A DNA stretch of 64,000 nucleotides from Candidatus Omnitrophota bacterium (GCA_041650805.1 JBAZKM010000001.1:186001-250000); one strand, 5' to 3'; counted from the first letter of the stretch, positions 38,021 to 48,962 are shown. The notes: generated by a model not told the origin, from the sequence alone. Numbers and translations: made by a program.

Positions 38021-39285
38021 ATCCGCTTCCTCACTTCTTCTATGATATGATCTGTATCAACGGGCACCTGATCATCTTTTTTTGCCATATCTTTGATCAA
38101 TACCTTATTCTGCCTCAACTCATCATCCCCGATGATAAGGACGAACCTCACTCCCAGCGCGTCCGCTGTTCTCATTTGAGATTTTAAAGACTTGCCCTCA
38201 TAATCCATCTCGCATGATATGCCGGCGTCTCTCAATACGTTCGCTATAACAAATGCTTTTGAATAAGGGGACTCTCCGATGGTGGCCACAAAAACATCCG
38301 CTCCATGTTTCTTTAAGTCGCCGCCTGTTTTACGCCCCCATGCCAGGATCATCCTGTCCAGACCAAGCGCAAAACCACACGCACCCAGGGCAGGTCCTCC
38401 CATATCGCTTATAAGATTATCATATCTCCCACCTGCGCCTATCGCATCCTGCGCACCGAGATCTCTTTGAGTTATCTCGAACACGGTCCTGGTGTAGTAG
38501 TCCAATCCTCTTACAATATGATTATCCACATCATAAGGTATTTTTAACGAATCCAAAAACCCGAGCACCTTATTAAAATGGTCCTTGCAGTCGCCGCACA
38601 AGAATTCCGCTTTTTTAAAGCTTCCTTTTACGATCGCCCTGCAATTTTCGTTTTTACAATCGAGCACTCTTAAAGGATTGGTCTTCAGCCGCCGTTTGCA
38701 ATCTTCGCACAAGATCTCTGCTGTCCCTTTATCCGAAAAGGTTTTCTTCAAAATCTTTTTCAGTTCTTCCTTATCTTTACTACAACCCAGATTATTTATT
38801 TTCAGCTGACAACCTTTTATGTCGGAATCTTCCAATATCCTCATGGCAATTTTTATGACTTCCGCATCTACGGCAGGGCTGGTTGATCCTATGGCCTCTA
38901 ATCCTATCTGATAGAACTGTCTCATACGACCCGCTTGCGGACGTTCCGCCCTGAACATGGGGCCTATATAATACAATTTTTGAAATGGATCGGTTTTATA
39001 AAGATTATTTTCCAGGTATGCTCTCACTATCGGGGCCGTTCCTTCCGGCCTCAACGAGATATTCCTCCCGCCACGGTCTTCAAATGAGAACATCTCCTTA
39101 TTGACTATATCAGTATCCTCCCCAACGCTCTTGATGAAAAGGGCCGTCTCTTCCATCACCGGTGTACGTATCTCTCTGTATCCGCATTTTTTAAATATAT
39201 TGCGAGAGATATCTTCTATCCGCTGCCATCCGGACGATTCATCCGGCAGTATATCCCTCGTACCCCTTATCGTCTTGTATTTCAT
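38014..39285 (-). CDS. hisS: Histidine--tRNA ligase, markedly AT-richer than its neighbours
   Basis: Class II synthetase of 423 residues: KTIRGTRDILPDES start, motif 2 FRAERPQAGRMRQFYQIGLE, HisA motif VRGLDYYTRTVFE, HisB-type ACGFALGLDRM, and an anticodon domain at the end. A Cys-rich insert (CEDCKRRLKTNPLRVLDCKN ... CGDC) is common in this subfamily. Base composition is clearly lower in G+C (a 60-base sample near 38521 counts about one third G+C), unlike aspS and dnaE. It may have been gained by transfer. TAGGGTA-family repeats flank its start. Confidence 0.95.
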   Translation of the reverse strand: MKYKTIRGTRDILPDESSGWQRIEDISRNIFKKCGYREIRTPVMEETALFIKSVGEDTDIVNKEMFSFEDRGGRNISLRPEGTAPIVRAYLENNLYKTDPFQKLYYIGPMFRAERPQAGRMRQFYQIGLEAIGSTSPAVDAEVIKIAMRILEDSDIKGCQLKINNLGCSKDKEELKKILKKTFSDKGTAEILCEDCKRRLKTNPLRVLDCKNENCRAIVKGSFKKAEFLCGDCKDHFNKVLGFLDSLKIPYDVDNHIVRGLDYYTRTVFEITQRDLGAQDAIGAGGRYDNLISDMGGPALGACGFALGLDRMILAWGRKTGGDLKKHGADVFVATIGESPYSKAFVIANVLRDAGISCEMDYEGKSLKSQMRTADALGVRFVLIIGDDELRQNKVLIKDMAKKDDQVPVDTDHIIEEVRKRIC

Positions 39286-39290
39286 CTTTC

Positions 39291-39384
39291 TATCCCCTAT
39301 CCCCTATACCCTAACTCTCTATCTCTTAGCTAATACCCTATACCCCAACTCCCTATTTCTCAGCTAATACCCCATACCCCGCCA
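39291..39384. repeat. Long degenerate heptamer tract between HU and hisS
   Basis: Repeats of CCCTATA/CCCCATA, mixed with CTAACTC and AACTCCC units and two copies of a longer block ending TCAGCTAATACCC or TTAGCTAATACCC. It begins about 5 bases after the HU stop codon. Confidence 0.75.
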
Positions 39385-39385
39385 C

Positions 39386-39658
39386 TCACTTCGCCTTCTT
39401 CTTCATCACCATCCCCGCCTTGAACGTGACGACCTTCCGCTCCGGTATGGGCACTTCCTGGCCGGTCTTCGGGTTACGACCGATCCGCGGCTTCCTCGTC
39501 TTCACCTTGAAGACCCCGAAGTTCCTCAACTCCACCGTCTCGCCCTTTGCGAGCGAATTGGTGATATGGTCAAGCGTCTTCTGGACGACCTTCTTTACAT
39601 CTATCTGTTTCAGGTCCGTCTCTTCCGATATCTTCAATACTATCTCTTTCTTGGTCAT
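39386..39658 (-). CDS. HU/IHF-family DNA-binding protein
   Basis: Histone-like protein of 90 residues that bends DNA. From the ATG at 39658 (SD GGGGAGGGAG) it reads MTKKEIVLKISEETDLKQID, with the family core VELRNFGVFKVKTRKPRIGRNPKTG (in two motifs) and a basic end (GMVMKKKAK). A longer reading of 101 residues adds a sequence (MREDQRERGGR) that is just the SD region. Likely a nucleoid protein for the whole chromosome. Confidence 0.93.
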   Translation of the reverse strand: MTKKEIVLKISEETDLKQIDVKKVVQKTLDHITNSLAKGETVELRNFGVFKVKTRKPRIGRNPKTGQEVPIPERKVVTFKAGMVMKKKAK

Positions 39659-39671
39659 TCTCCCTCCCCTT

Positions 39672-40094
39672 TCACGTTGATCTTCCCGCAAATATCCGTT
39701 TGAAAAATGCGCCCACAGGATTGAATTCTTCGATACGCCGTTTCTTATCTTTGAGCCGTTCCAGTATGTTATTCAGGAATATATATGAATCCCGCCAGTC
39801 CTCTTCGACCTTCTTCAGGTGTTTTTCCGACATGAAGAGGATATTCTCAAGCGCCAGTATCTCATTCACAGGGTCGGTCAACCGCCCGTGCGGCATGTAC
39901 TTGAACTCCAGGCCATTCTTCATCGTCGCATACTTATCCCTGAGGATGCGCTTTGTATCAAGGAATTTGTATTCGTCGTCTTTAGTGATCGTCCCTTTGG
40001 ATATGGTGCCATCATATATGGAGTGCAGTTTGGCCCACAGCTCCAGGAAGCTCTTCACCGATTTTATATCGGCCTCTGTCTTTTTATCTATCAT
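39672..40094 (-). CDS. Helical protein of unknown function
   Basis: 140 residues, mostly charged helix: VKSFLELWAKLHSIYDGTIS, then a block with 'DDEYKFLDTKRILRDKY', and a final basic amphipathic stretch (RLKDKKRRIEEFNPVGAFFK). No signal peptide or membrane segment. No family recognised. It has its own promoter and precedes the HU gene by 13 bases, so the two form a small transcription unit. Confidence 0.75.
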   Translation of the reverse strand: MIDKKTEADIKSVKSFLELWAKLHSIYDGTISKGTITKDDEYKFLDTKRILRDKYATMKNGLEFKYMPHGRLTDPVNEILALENILFMSEKHLKKVEEDWRDSYIFLNNILERLKDKKRRIEEFNPVGAFFKRIFAGRST

Positions 40095-40117
40095 AACATT
40101 CTGTTTTGCAATGAGTT

Positions 40118-40146
40118 ATGGTAGCATTCTTATGCTAGCTTGTCAA
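40118..40146 (-). promoter_or_regulatory. Sigma-70 promoter of the 39672-40094 gene and HU
   Basis: On the minus strand perfect TTGACA (40141-40146), 17-base spacer, TACCAT (40118-40123), 24 bases before the ATG. Confidence 0.65.
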
Positions 40147-40158
40147 GGTGTTAACTCA

Positions 40159-43100
40159 CTACGTCCTGAAGCTCACGACATCCCGCCCGAATATCTTCTC
40201 TATGTCCTTGACGAGCCCTTCGTGCGGCTCGACGGTCAGCATCTTCCCTACCGAGAGGAGCGTCTTCTTCCCGTCAGGCTTCCTGAATGACAGGTAAACG
40301 GGTATGACCCCGGGATACCTGGATAGCACCTTCTTAAGGTTATCGAGCGAATGCTTCTCCAGGCCGGCCGTAACGAGCTCTATGAGAAGCGCCTTGGTGT
40401 ACTTCGCCTTCACCGACTCCAGCGTCGATATCTCGCTGGCGATCAACTTCGGCTCCTCTTCCCTCATATTCAGGCGGCCTTTCATGAAGACCATACCGTC
40501 CTGCTTTACAAGGTTCCCCCATTTTGCGAAAGTGCTGGGGAAGACGAGGACCTCTACGGTACCGCTCAGGTCCTCAAGCGTTACGATCGCCATCTTCTCG
40601 TTCGTCTTCCTCGTAACGGTGAACTTGACCTTGCTTATTATACCGCCCAGCAGGATCTCATCGCCGTCCCTCTGCGTCTCGAGAGAGGTGATCTCGCACG
40701 TGGAGTATGTGTTGAGCAGTTTTTCGAACCGCGCGAGCGGATGTTTTGTGATGTAAAATCCCAGGAGCTCCTTCTCATATGCCAGGAGCTGGTTCTCGGG
40801 CCACTCCTGTATGTTCGGGATGTCCTGAAAGGTCTTTTTGAAATTCTCCTCATCCTGGAACTTATCAAAAAAGGAGAGCTGCCCGTTCATCTTGTCTTTA
40901 TGGATATTGCCCGCCGCCTCCAGCGCCTTGTCTATGATCGCGGCGAGCTGCGACCTGAAGAGACCGAGCGAATCCATGGCCCCGCATTTTATTAGACTCT
41001 CTATCACCTTCCTGTTGACAAGACGCGGGTCGACCCTTTCGGTGAAGTCGTATATCGATTTGAAGCGCCCGTCTTTCTGGCGCATGGTGATTATCGAATC
41101 TATCGCCCCCTGGCCGACATTCTTCACCGCCACGAGCCCGAACCGTATCGATTCGCCGATGACGGTAAAGTTGGCAAAGCTCTCGTTTATATCGGGCGGC
41201 AGGATCTTTATCCCCATCCTGACCGCCTCGTTGATATAGGCCGCTATCTTGTCGAGGTTATCTTTTTCGCTTGTGAGAAGGGCTGTCATGAATTCGACCG
41301 GATAGTTGGCCTTAAGGTAAGCCGTGCGGTAGCTTATCATGGCGTAGGCGGCGGAATGGGATTTATTGAAGCCGTATCCCGCGAAATACTCTATCTGGTT
41401 AAAGATACGATCGGCCGTCTTGCGGTCGATATCATTGTTGAGGCACCCGTCTACGAAGTGCTGGCGCACCTGGGCCATGACCTCGGGCGTCTTCTTCGCC
41501 ATCGCGCGGCGCAGGTTATCGGCCTGGGCCAGCGAGAAACCGGCGAGCGTCGAGGCGATCCGCATGACCTGTTCCTGGAAGACGATGATCCCGTAGGTCT
41601 CCTTCAGTATCGGCTCGAGCAGTTCGTGGTCATATCTTATCTTGACCTCGCCGTGTTTACGTTTCATGAAGTCGTCCAGCATGCCCGAGCCTATGGGGCC
41701 CGGCCTGAATAAGGCCAGGAGAGAGACGATATCCTCGAACCGCTCCGGCTTCAGCTTCTTCAGGAGGTCCCTCATCCCGGAACTCTCAAGCTGGAAGATA
41801 CCGCTCGATTCCGCATTGGCCAGGAGTTTATATGTCTTCCTGTCGTCAAGCGGTATCTTCTCTATGACAACGTCCGAGCCTTTCGTGCGCTTCACTATCT
41901 TCACCGTTTCGCTTACTACCGTGAGAGTCCTCAGGCCCAGGAAGTCCATCTTCAGGAGCCCGATCTTCTCCAGCGACGTCATCGGGTAACCGGTGGTGAT
42001 CTGCTGGTCCTGCACCTTATATAACGGGGCGTAGTTGACCAGCGGTTTTTCGCTTATGACGACCCCGGCGGCATGGGTCGAGGCATGACGCGTCAGGCCT
42101 TCGAGGGTGAGCGATGTGTCTATCAGGCGGGTGATGTTCGGGTCGGACCTGTAAAGCGTCATCAGCTCGGGTTCCTGCTCGAGGGCATGGTGGAGCGTCA
42201 TATTGAGATCGTTGGGCACGAGCTTCGCTATCTTGTCTACGTCGCCGTAGGCCATGCCGTATGCCCGGCCCACATCCCTTATTACCGCCTTCGCCAGCAT
42301 AGTCCCGAAGGTGATGATCTGCGCGACGTTATCTTTGGAGTATTTTTTGACGACGTAATCTATGACCTCGCCCCGCCGCTCATAACAGAAGTCGATATCT
42401 ATATCGGGTAGGCTCACCCTCTCCGGGTTCAGGAACCTCTCGAAGAGGAGGTCATACTTCAGGGGGTCTATGTCGGTGATCCCGAGCGAATAGCTCACGA
42501 CGCTCCCCGCGGCGCTGCCCCGCCCGGGGCCCACGGGTATGCCTATCTCCTTCGCGTGGTGGACGAAGTCCCAGGCGATCAGGAAGTAGCTCGTATAGCC
42601 GGAGTTCTCTATGATCTCCAGTTCATGCCGTACGCGTTCCATGACCGTCTTGTCCGGGGTTTCGCCGTATCTCGTCTTCAGGCCGTCATATACGAGTTCG
42701 TGCAGGTATCCCTCATTGGTCTTCCCCTCGGGGGAATGGTAATGAGGGAGGTGGGCCGTCTTAAAGTCGAGCTCCAGGTTACACTTCTCCGCGATGGCGA
42801 TGGTGTTCTTCAGGGCCTCCGGGGCGATAGAGCCGAATGAGCGGGCCATCTCTTCTTTCGATTTGAAATAGAACTCCTCTGTCTGGAGGCGCATCCTGTT
42901 AGGGTCTTCCATCGTCGTCTGCGTCTGTATGCAGAGGAGCACCTCGTGGCTCTTCGCGTGCTCCTTTTCGAGGTAATGGATATCGTTGGTGGCGACAAGC
43001 CCCAGCCCCATATCTTTGGAAAGCTTTATGAGCTCTTCGTTCACCGTCCCCTGTTCCGGGATGAGGTTATCCTGTATCTCAAGGTAGAAGTTCTCTTTAC

Positions 43101-43608
43101 CGAAGATGCTCTTATACTCGTCTATGACCTTCTTCGCCTGAGGAAGCTGGTTCGTGGATATGAGGTGCGGTATCTCGCCTTTTAAACAGGCGGAGAGGCA
43201 TATCAGACCGTCCTTGTGTTTCGCAAGTATCTCTTTGTCGATACGCGGCCTGTAATAGAACCCCTCGAGAAATCCGGCCGAGACGAGTTTCATCAGGTTC
43301 CTGTAGCCGGTCTCGTTCTTTGCCAGGAGCACCAGGTGGAAAGACGCCTCCTGGATCCCGTGGCTCGACTTCTCGAACCTGGAATCCGGCGCTATGTAGA
43401 CCTCGCTCCCTATGATCGGCTTTATGCCGTGTTTGATCGCCAGGTCATAGAACTCGATCGCCCCGAACATGTTGCCGTGGTCGGTAACGGCGCATGCGGG
43501 CATCCGGCAATCTTTTATCTTCTGGATCAGGCGCTCAAGGAGGCAGGCGCCGTCAAGGAGGCTATACTGAGTATGGACGTGGAGATGGACAAAGTCGGAG
43601 TGTGTCAT
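40159..43608 (-). CDS. dnaE: DNA polymerase III subunit alpha
   Basis: Replicative polymerase of 1149 residues. N-terminal PHP domain (VHLHVHTQYSLLDGACLLER), palm with the catalytic Asp triplet (SLPDIDIDFCYERR near 400 and LKMDFLGLRTLTV near 545), then tandem HhH, OB fold (LGGIISKVKFTVTRKTNEKM) and C-terminal tau-binding domain. DnaE1 type, not PolC. The catalytic residues all look intact. No dnaN or dnaQ is near. An octamer palindrome lies upstream on the same strand. Confidence 0.97.
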   Translation of the reverse strand: MTHSDFVHLHVHTQYSLLDGACLLERLIQKIKDCRMPACAVTDHGNMFGAIEFYDLAIKHGIKPIIGSEVYIAPDSRFEKSSHGIQEASFHLVLLAKNETGYRNLMKLVSAGFLEGFYYRPRIDKEILAKHKDGLICLSACLKGEIPHLISTNQLPQAKKVIDEYKSIFGKENFYLEIQDNLIPEQGTVNEELIKLSKDMGLGLVATNDIHYLEKEHAKSHEVLLCIQTQTTMEDPNRMRLQTEEFYFKSKEEMARSFGSIAPEALKNTIAIAEKCNLELDFKTAHLPHYHSPEGKTNEGYLHELVYDGLKTRYGETPDKTVMERVRHELEIIENSGYTSYFLIAWDFVHHAKEIGIPVGPGRGSAAGSVVSYSLGITDIDPLKYDLLFERFLNPERVSLPDIDIDFCYERRGEVIDYVVKKYSKDNVAQIITFGTMLAKAVIRDVGRAYGMAYGDVDKIAKLVPNDLNMTLHHALEQEPELMTLYRSDPNITRLIDTSLTLEGLTRHASTHAAGVVISEKPLVNYAPLYKVQDQQITTGYPMTSLEKIGLLKMDFLGLRTLTVVSETVKIVKRTKGSDVVIEKIPLDDRKTYKLLANAESSGIFQLESSGMRDLLKKLKPERFEDIVSLLALFRPGPIGSGMLDDFMKRKHGEVKIRYDHELLEPILKETYGIIVFQEQVMRIASTLAGFSLAQADNLRRAMAKKTPEVMAQVRQHFVDGCLNNDIDRKTADRIFNQIEYFAGYGFNKSHSAAYAMISYRTAYLKANYPVEFMTALLTSEKDNLDKIAAYINEAVRMGIKILPPDINESFANFTVIGESIRFGLVAVKNVGQGAIDSIITMRQKDGRFKSIYDFTERVDPRLVNRKVIESLIKCGAMDSLGLFRSQLAAIIDKALEAAGNIHKDKMNGQLSFFDKFQDEENFKKTFQDIPNIQEWPENQLLAYEKELLGFYITKHPLARFEKLLNTYSTCEITSLETQRDGDEILLGGIISKVKFTVTRKTNEKMAIVTLEDLSGTVEVLVFPSTFAKWGNLVKQDGMVFMKGRLNMREEEPKLIASEISTLESVKAKYTKALLIELVTAGLEKHSLDNLKKVLSRYPGVIPVYLSFRKPDGKKTLLSVGKMLTVEPHEGLVKDIEKIFGRDVVSFRT

Positions 43609-43653
43609 TTATATAAGCTCAAAAACGAGAGAAATCACAAGTCACAGATATCG

Positions 43654-43731
43654 GGTCACAACGTCACCACGTCACAAGGTCACACGTAAAAGCATACACT
43701 GGTGACGTGGTGTCTTGGTGACCTGGTGACC
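43654..43731. repeat. Octamer-repeat palindrome, short copy 2
   Basis: Same architecture as 8189-8265: octamer arms around GTAAAAGCATACAC. The start codon remnant of the four-helix-bundle gene is mutated to ACG. It begins 5 bases after the guaB3 stop. Confidence 0.85.
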
Positions 43732-43736
43732 TATTA

Positions 43737-44900
43737 TTATTTTCCCATCCCTACCCGCTGGGCGACCTGGAAGACCTTGCCCTCGGTCTGGATCGACGGC
43801 GCTATTATTATCTCAGTCCTGTGCATCTCTTTCATGTTGCGTGCGCCGAGATTTCCCATAGATGTCTGGAGCGCGCCCATAAGGTTCTGTGAACCGTCGT
43901 CGACCTTTGCCGGGCCGTACAGGATCTCCTCCAGGCTCCCGGTGACGCCTACCCTTATGCGCGTCCCTCTCGGAAGGTTCGCATGCGGAGTGGCCATCCC
44001 CCAGTGGAATCCCCTTCCCGGGGCCTCTTTGGACCTGGCGAACGCCGAACCTACCATAACGGCGTCGGCGCCGCAGGCGAACGCCTTGCATATCTCGCCG
44101 CCTATCGACATCCCGCCGTCGGTGATGATAGGGACATACCGTTTTGTCTTCTTATAATAAGTATTCCTCGCCGCCGCGCAATCTACCGTTGCCGTGACCT
44201 GCGGGACCCCTATACCGAGGACACCCCGCGTGGTGCATGCCGCCCCCGGACCTATGCCGACCAGGAGGCCGCTCGCGCCGGTATCCATAAGGGCAAGGGC
44301 AACTTCATACGTTACGCAGTTACCTATAATGACCGGCACTTTCATCTTTTTACAGAACTTGTAGAAATCGAGAGCCCTGTACGCCTTCGACAGGTGTTTC
44401 ACGGTCGTGACCGTAGATTGCACTATGAATATATCTACGCCTGCCTCCTCCGCTATCTCGCCGAACCTCTCCGCGCGCTGCGGTATGGCGCTCACTATCG
44501 CCGGGACCTTTGCCTTCTTTATCTCTTCTATCCGCTTTGAGATGAGATACTCTTTTATCGGCTCCTTGTATATATCCTGCACCAGCTTCGTCGCCTCATC
44601 CGGCGTCGCGCTCGCTATCCTGTCAAGGACTTCACCCGCATTTTCGTAACGTGTCTGTATGCCCTCCAGGTTGAGCACCGCCAGCCCGCCGAGCTTTCCC
44701 ATGGCGATGGCGAATTTGACGTCTACTACCCCGTCCATGGCGGCGGCCAGTATAGGCACTTTATACTTCTTACCGTCCACCTCCCACGAGGTATCGACCT
44801 CTTCCGGATTTATGGTCACCTCTCCCGGGACGAGCGCGATCTCGTCAAACCCGTAGCATCTCCTGACCTTGCGGTCTACGCCGATATAAAATTGAGCCAT
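43737..44900 (-). CDS. GuaB3-family IMP dehydrogenase-related protein
   Basis: 387-residue TIM-barrel protein of the IMP dehydrogenase/GMP reductase superfamily without CBS domains. The active-site loop reads GIGPGAACTTRGVLGIGVPQ, the GuaB3 pattern (Cys present), not the classical GSICTT of GuaB. FMN-like phosphate motifs SGLLVGIGPG and GADAVMVGSAFARSKEA are visible. GuaB3 proteins are long annotated as IMPDH-related; whether this one makes XMP is open. It has its own promoter and a short leader. Confidence 0.88.
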   Translation of the reverse strand: MAQFYIGVDRKVRRCYGFDEIALVPGEVTINPEEVDTSWEVDGKKYKVPILAAAMDGVVDVKFAIAMGKLGGLAVLNLEGIQTRYENAGEVLDRIASATPDEATKLVQDIYKEPIKEYLISKRIEEIKKAKVPAIVSAIPQRAERFGEIAEEAGVDIFIVQSTVTTVKHLSKAYRALDFYKFCKKMKVPVIIGNCVTYEVALALMDTGASGLLVGIGPGAACTTRGVLGIGVPQVTATVDCAAARNTYYKKTKRYVPIITDGGMSIGGEICKAFACGADAVMVGSAFARSKEAPGRGFHWGMATPHANLPRGTRIRVGVTGSLEEILYGPAKVDDGSQNLMGALQTSMGNLGARNMKEMHRTEIIIAPSIQTEGKVFQVAQRVGMGK

Positions 44901-44951
44901 TGTGGGTCTCCATGTTTTAGTATTGCATATCGTGAAAAAGATTGTTCACAT

Positions 44952-44980
44952 ATAATATATAATTACCGTATATTTGTCAA
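44952..44980 (-). promoter_or_regulatory. Sigma-70 promoter of guaB3
   Basis: On the minus strand perfect TTGACA (44975-44980), 17-base spacer, TATTAT (44952-44957). Confidence 0.75.
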
Positions 44981-44989
44981 TTGAAAACA

Positions 44990-45022
44990 AACTGGGACTC
45001 CGGTATCTCCGAAGTCCCAGTT
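44990..45022 (-). terminator. Hairpin terminator after groEL
   Basis: Stem of about 14 pairs (AACTGGGACT and complement, with CCGG/TCCG inner pairs) followed on the minus strand by TTTGTTTTC. It separates groESL from guaB3. Confidence 0.85.
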
Positions 45023-45030
45023 CATCTTTT

Positions 45031-45056
45031 ACTCCAAACTCCTAACTCCCGACTCT
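45031..45056. repeat. TAACTCC-family heptamer tract after groEL
   Basis: Units AACTCC, TAACTCC and CGACTCT on the plus strand, beginning 1-5 bases after the groEL stop. Confidence 0.7.
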
Positions 45057-45057
45057 C

Positions 45058-46719
<1,662 letters not shown>

Positions 46720-47007
46720 TTACTTCACTATCCCCAGGATATCCTCTTCCTTCAAAATGAGATACTCGGTACCGTCTACCGTGATCTCGGCCCCGCTGTA
46801 TTTTCCGAATAATATCTTGTCACCGACCTTGACTTCCGGCGGGATCGTCTTTCCTTCATCGGAGACCTTGCCTTTGCCCACCGCTACCACCTTCGCTTCC
46901 TGCGGCTTCTCTTTCGCCGTGTCGGGAAGCACTATGCCCCCCTTCGTCACCTCTTTAGCTTCCAGGACCTCTACTATGATCCTGTCCGCCAATGGCTGGA
47001 TCTTCAT
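46720..47007 (-). CDS. groES: Co-chaperonin GroES
   Basis: Cap of the GroEL ring, 95 residues from the second ATG ([20 protein letters not shown]). The first ATG, two codons earlier, sits too close to the SD GGGAGG, whereas the second is 7 bases away, so I prefer it. Mobile loop [20 protein letters not shown] and the end [10 protein letters not shown] are typical. Heat-shock control through the CIRCE element upstream. Confidence 0.97.
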   Translation of the reverse strand: MKIQPLADRIIVEVLEAKEVTKGGIVLPDTAKEKPQEAKVVAVGKGKVSDEGKTIPPEVKVGDKILFGKYSGAEITVDGTEYLILKEEDILGIVK

Positions 47008-47047
47008 ACCCATACCTCCCTTCGATTTTTCGGGTTTTCTCTTTCAA

Positions 47048-47074
47048 TTAGCACTCAATCCCAATGAGTGCTAA
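47048..47074. promoter_or_regulatory. CIRCE operator (HrcA binding site) of groESL
   Basis: Perfect inverted repeat TTAGCACTC, 9 bases, GAGTGCTAA. It matches the consensus exactly. It lies right after the -10 box, so HrcA would block initiation until heat shock; hrcA is outside the window. Confidence 0.97.
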
Positions 47075-47082
47075 CAAGACGT

Positions 47083-47110
47083 ATTATACGAAATCGTGGA
47101 AAATTGTCAA
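47083..47110 (-). promoter_or_regulatory. Sigma-70 promoter of groESL
   Basis: On the minus strand perfect TTGACA (47105-47110), 16-base spacer, perfect TATAAT (47083-47088), followed by CIRCE. Confidence 0.92.
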
Positions 47111-47130
47111 GAAAAAATTGAGAAAAATTT

Positions 47131-47892
47131 TTACGGGTGGCGCGTGGCGATGAGGTAAAGGCCCTTGAGGGTGAGGTCGTCGTCGACGACCCGGATGGAC
47201 TTTGTGTAGCGCCTGATCAGTTTTGCGTTGCCGCCGGTAGCGATGACTTTCGTATCCCTGCCGAGCTTTCTGCGGTAACTCGATACAAGGCCGTCGCACA
47301 TAGCGCCGTAACCGAATAGTATCCCCCCGCGCATGCTCGACTTCGTATCCTTCCCTACGATAGAGACGGCCCTCTTCAACTCGACCCTGGGCAGAAGCGC
47401 CGTCCTCTCATAAAGCGATGATAGCCCCATATCTATCCCGGGGAGTATAAGCCCTCCAAGATAAGCGCCGCTCCTTGAAACGATGTCGAACGTTATGGCG
47501 GTGCCGAAATCTATCACGACTGCCGGCGCTCCGTAAAGTTCCCCGGCGGCGTATGCGTTCACAAGGCGGTCCTGGCCGACCTCGCCCCTATTCCTGTATA
47601 GATTTTTTACCGGGACCGTCACATCCTTTCCTGTAACCGATATCCTGCACCTCGCGACCCTGCGCAACCGGCCCAGGACGAGCGAAAGCGCGCTCGGGAC
47701 GACGCTCGATATGACTATCTCCCCGACGTCTTCCATGTCCAACCCGGCCCTCTTGATAAGCCTTCCTATGCCTCCGGCATAATTGAGACGGTCAGCCGTG
47801 GGCAGCTTTATCTTCCCGGCGATATGTCCGTTCCTGAAGATGCCCGCAGTGATATTGGTGTTGCCGATGTCGATCGTTAGAACAACTCGCAT
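47131..47892 (-). CDS. coaX: Type III pantothenate kinase
   Basis: First step of CoA synthesis, in the CoaX form that is not inhibited by CoA. 253 residues of the ASKHA fold: VLTIDIGNTNITAGIFRNG (phosphate 1), VGQDRLVNAYAAGELYG, AVVIDFGTAITFDIVSRSG and VIATGGNAKLIRRYTKS. The C-terminus ends a few dozen bases before the groES promoter. It is preceded by birA, a common neighbour of coaX in bacteria, with an octamer palindrome between. Confidence 0.93.
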   Translation of the reverse strand: MRVVLTIDIGNTNITAGIFRNGHIAGKIKLPTADRLNYAGGIGRLIKRAGLDMEDVGEIVISSVVPSALSLVLGRLRRVARCRISVTGKDVTVPVKNLYRNRGEVGQDRLVNAYAAGELYGAPAVVIDFGTAITFDIVSRSGAYLGGLILPGIDMGLSSLYERTALLPRVELKRAVSIVGKDTKSSMRGGILFGYGAMCDGLVSSYRRKLGRDTKVIATGGNAKLIRRYTKSIRVVDDDLTLKGLYLIATRHP

Positions 47893-47903
47893 AAACTCCT
47901 AGT

Positions 47904-47980
47904 GGTCACCAGGTCACCAAGACACCACGTCACCAGTGAATGCTTTTACGTGTGACCTTGTGACATGGTGACGTGGTGAC
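47904..47980. repeat. Octamer-repeat palindrome, short copy 3
   Basis: Opposite orientation to copies 1 and 2. Octamer arms around GTGAATGCTTTTAC; on the minus strand keeps ATGTCACAAG, the start of the four-helix-bundle gene, then a stop four codons later. It begins 2 bases after the birA stop. Confidence 0.85.
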
Positions 47981-47982
47981 TT

Positions 47983-48960
47983 TTATCTCACCATCTCCAC
48001 ATCCCCTGACGAAACCTTCTCAAGGATTCCGGAATCGAGACGCACCACCAGCGACCCATCGCTATCCAGGTCGTGCGCCGTCCCGTCAAATGTCCTGTTA
48101 TGCAATACCACCCTTATCCTGGAACCCAGCATCGAAGATAGGGCCTTCCATTCCTCTATAATAGGGCCAAAACCTTTCGTGCGCAACAAATAATAGTGGG
48201 AATCGAGCGTCTCCAGCATATTACGCGTAAGCTCAACCCGGGATACGGCAACGTCACGGCCTGCGGCGCGCATCTCCTCGCGTATCGAGGACGCGCCTCT
48301 GGGCAGGGCCTTTGCCGCGGTATTTACATTGACCCCTATGCCCACCACTACAAAGCTTATATTATCCTGTTCCGCCTTCATCTCTGTAAGTATACCGCAC
48401 ACCTTCTTATTGTGAATGAGGATATCGTTCGGCCATTTTATAGACGCCTCCAGCCCGGATACTTTACGAATAGAGGTCGCTAATGAGACGGCCGCCAGGA
48501 GCGTTATCCTGGGTATGCCTTCCGGCGGCATATCGGGCCTCAATACGCATGACAGGTATATACCCCCCTTCGGAGGCGATGTCCAGTGCCGGCCGTGCCT
48601 CCCCTTCCCTTTCATCTGTTCTTCGGCTATTACCACGAGGCCGTCGCGGCAGTTATTTTCCGCCATTTCGTATGCGGCATCGTTCGTCGAATCAAGTTTC
48701 TTGTACGATATTATATCCCTGCCCAGCGTCCTCGTCTTCATATTCCACTGTATCTCGGAAGGTATGAGCCGGTCCGGCGCATGTACGAGACGATAGCCGA
48801 GGTGAGGCGATGCCTCGATCTCATACCCCTCCTCCCTCAGCTTCTCTATATGCTTCCAGATGGCCGCCCTTGAGACATCCGCAAGCTTGCAGATCTCTTC
48901 CCCCGACACATATCCTTCGCGCCTGGTCCTCAATATCTTCAGTATCGTCTCATCGATCAT
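47983..48960 (-). CDS. birA: Biotin--[acetyl-CoA-carboxylase] ligase / biotin repressor BirA
   Basis: Attaches biotin to carboxylase carrier proteins and, thanks to its N-terminal winged helix (GYVSGEEICKLADVSRAAIWKH, residues 16-37), can also repress biotin genes. 325 residues. The catalytic domain has YKKLDSTNDAAYEMA, the biotinyl-AMP loop GKGRHGRHWTSPPKGGIYLS and the SIKWPNDILIHNKKV motif. The C-terminal SH3-like domain is present (GSRIRVVLHNRTFDG). Complete bifunctional type. Confidence 0.95.
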   Translation of the reverse strand: MIDETILKILRTRREGYVSGEEICKLADVSRAAIWKHIEKLREEGYEIEASPHLGYRLVHAPDRLIPSEIQWNMKTRTLGRDIISYKKLDSTNDAAYEMAENNCRDGLVVIAEEQMKGKGRHGRHWTSPPKGGIYLSCVLRPDMPPEGIPRITLLAAVSLATSIRKVSGLEASIKWPNDILIHNKKVCGILTEMKAEQDNISFVVVGIGVNVNTAAKALPRGASSIREEMRAAGRDVAVSRVELTRNMLETLDSHYYLLRTKGFGPIIEEWKALSSMLGSRIRVVLHNRTFDGTAHDLDSDGSLVVRLDSGILEKVSSGDVEMVR

Positions 48961-48962
48961 GT

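Noticed and set aside
44990..45022. Reading the hairpin after groEL as a guaB3 attenuator
   Set aside because: It lies upstream of the guaB3 promoter boxes on the same strand, so it ends groEL transcription and is not in the guaB3 leader.
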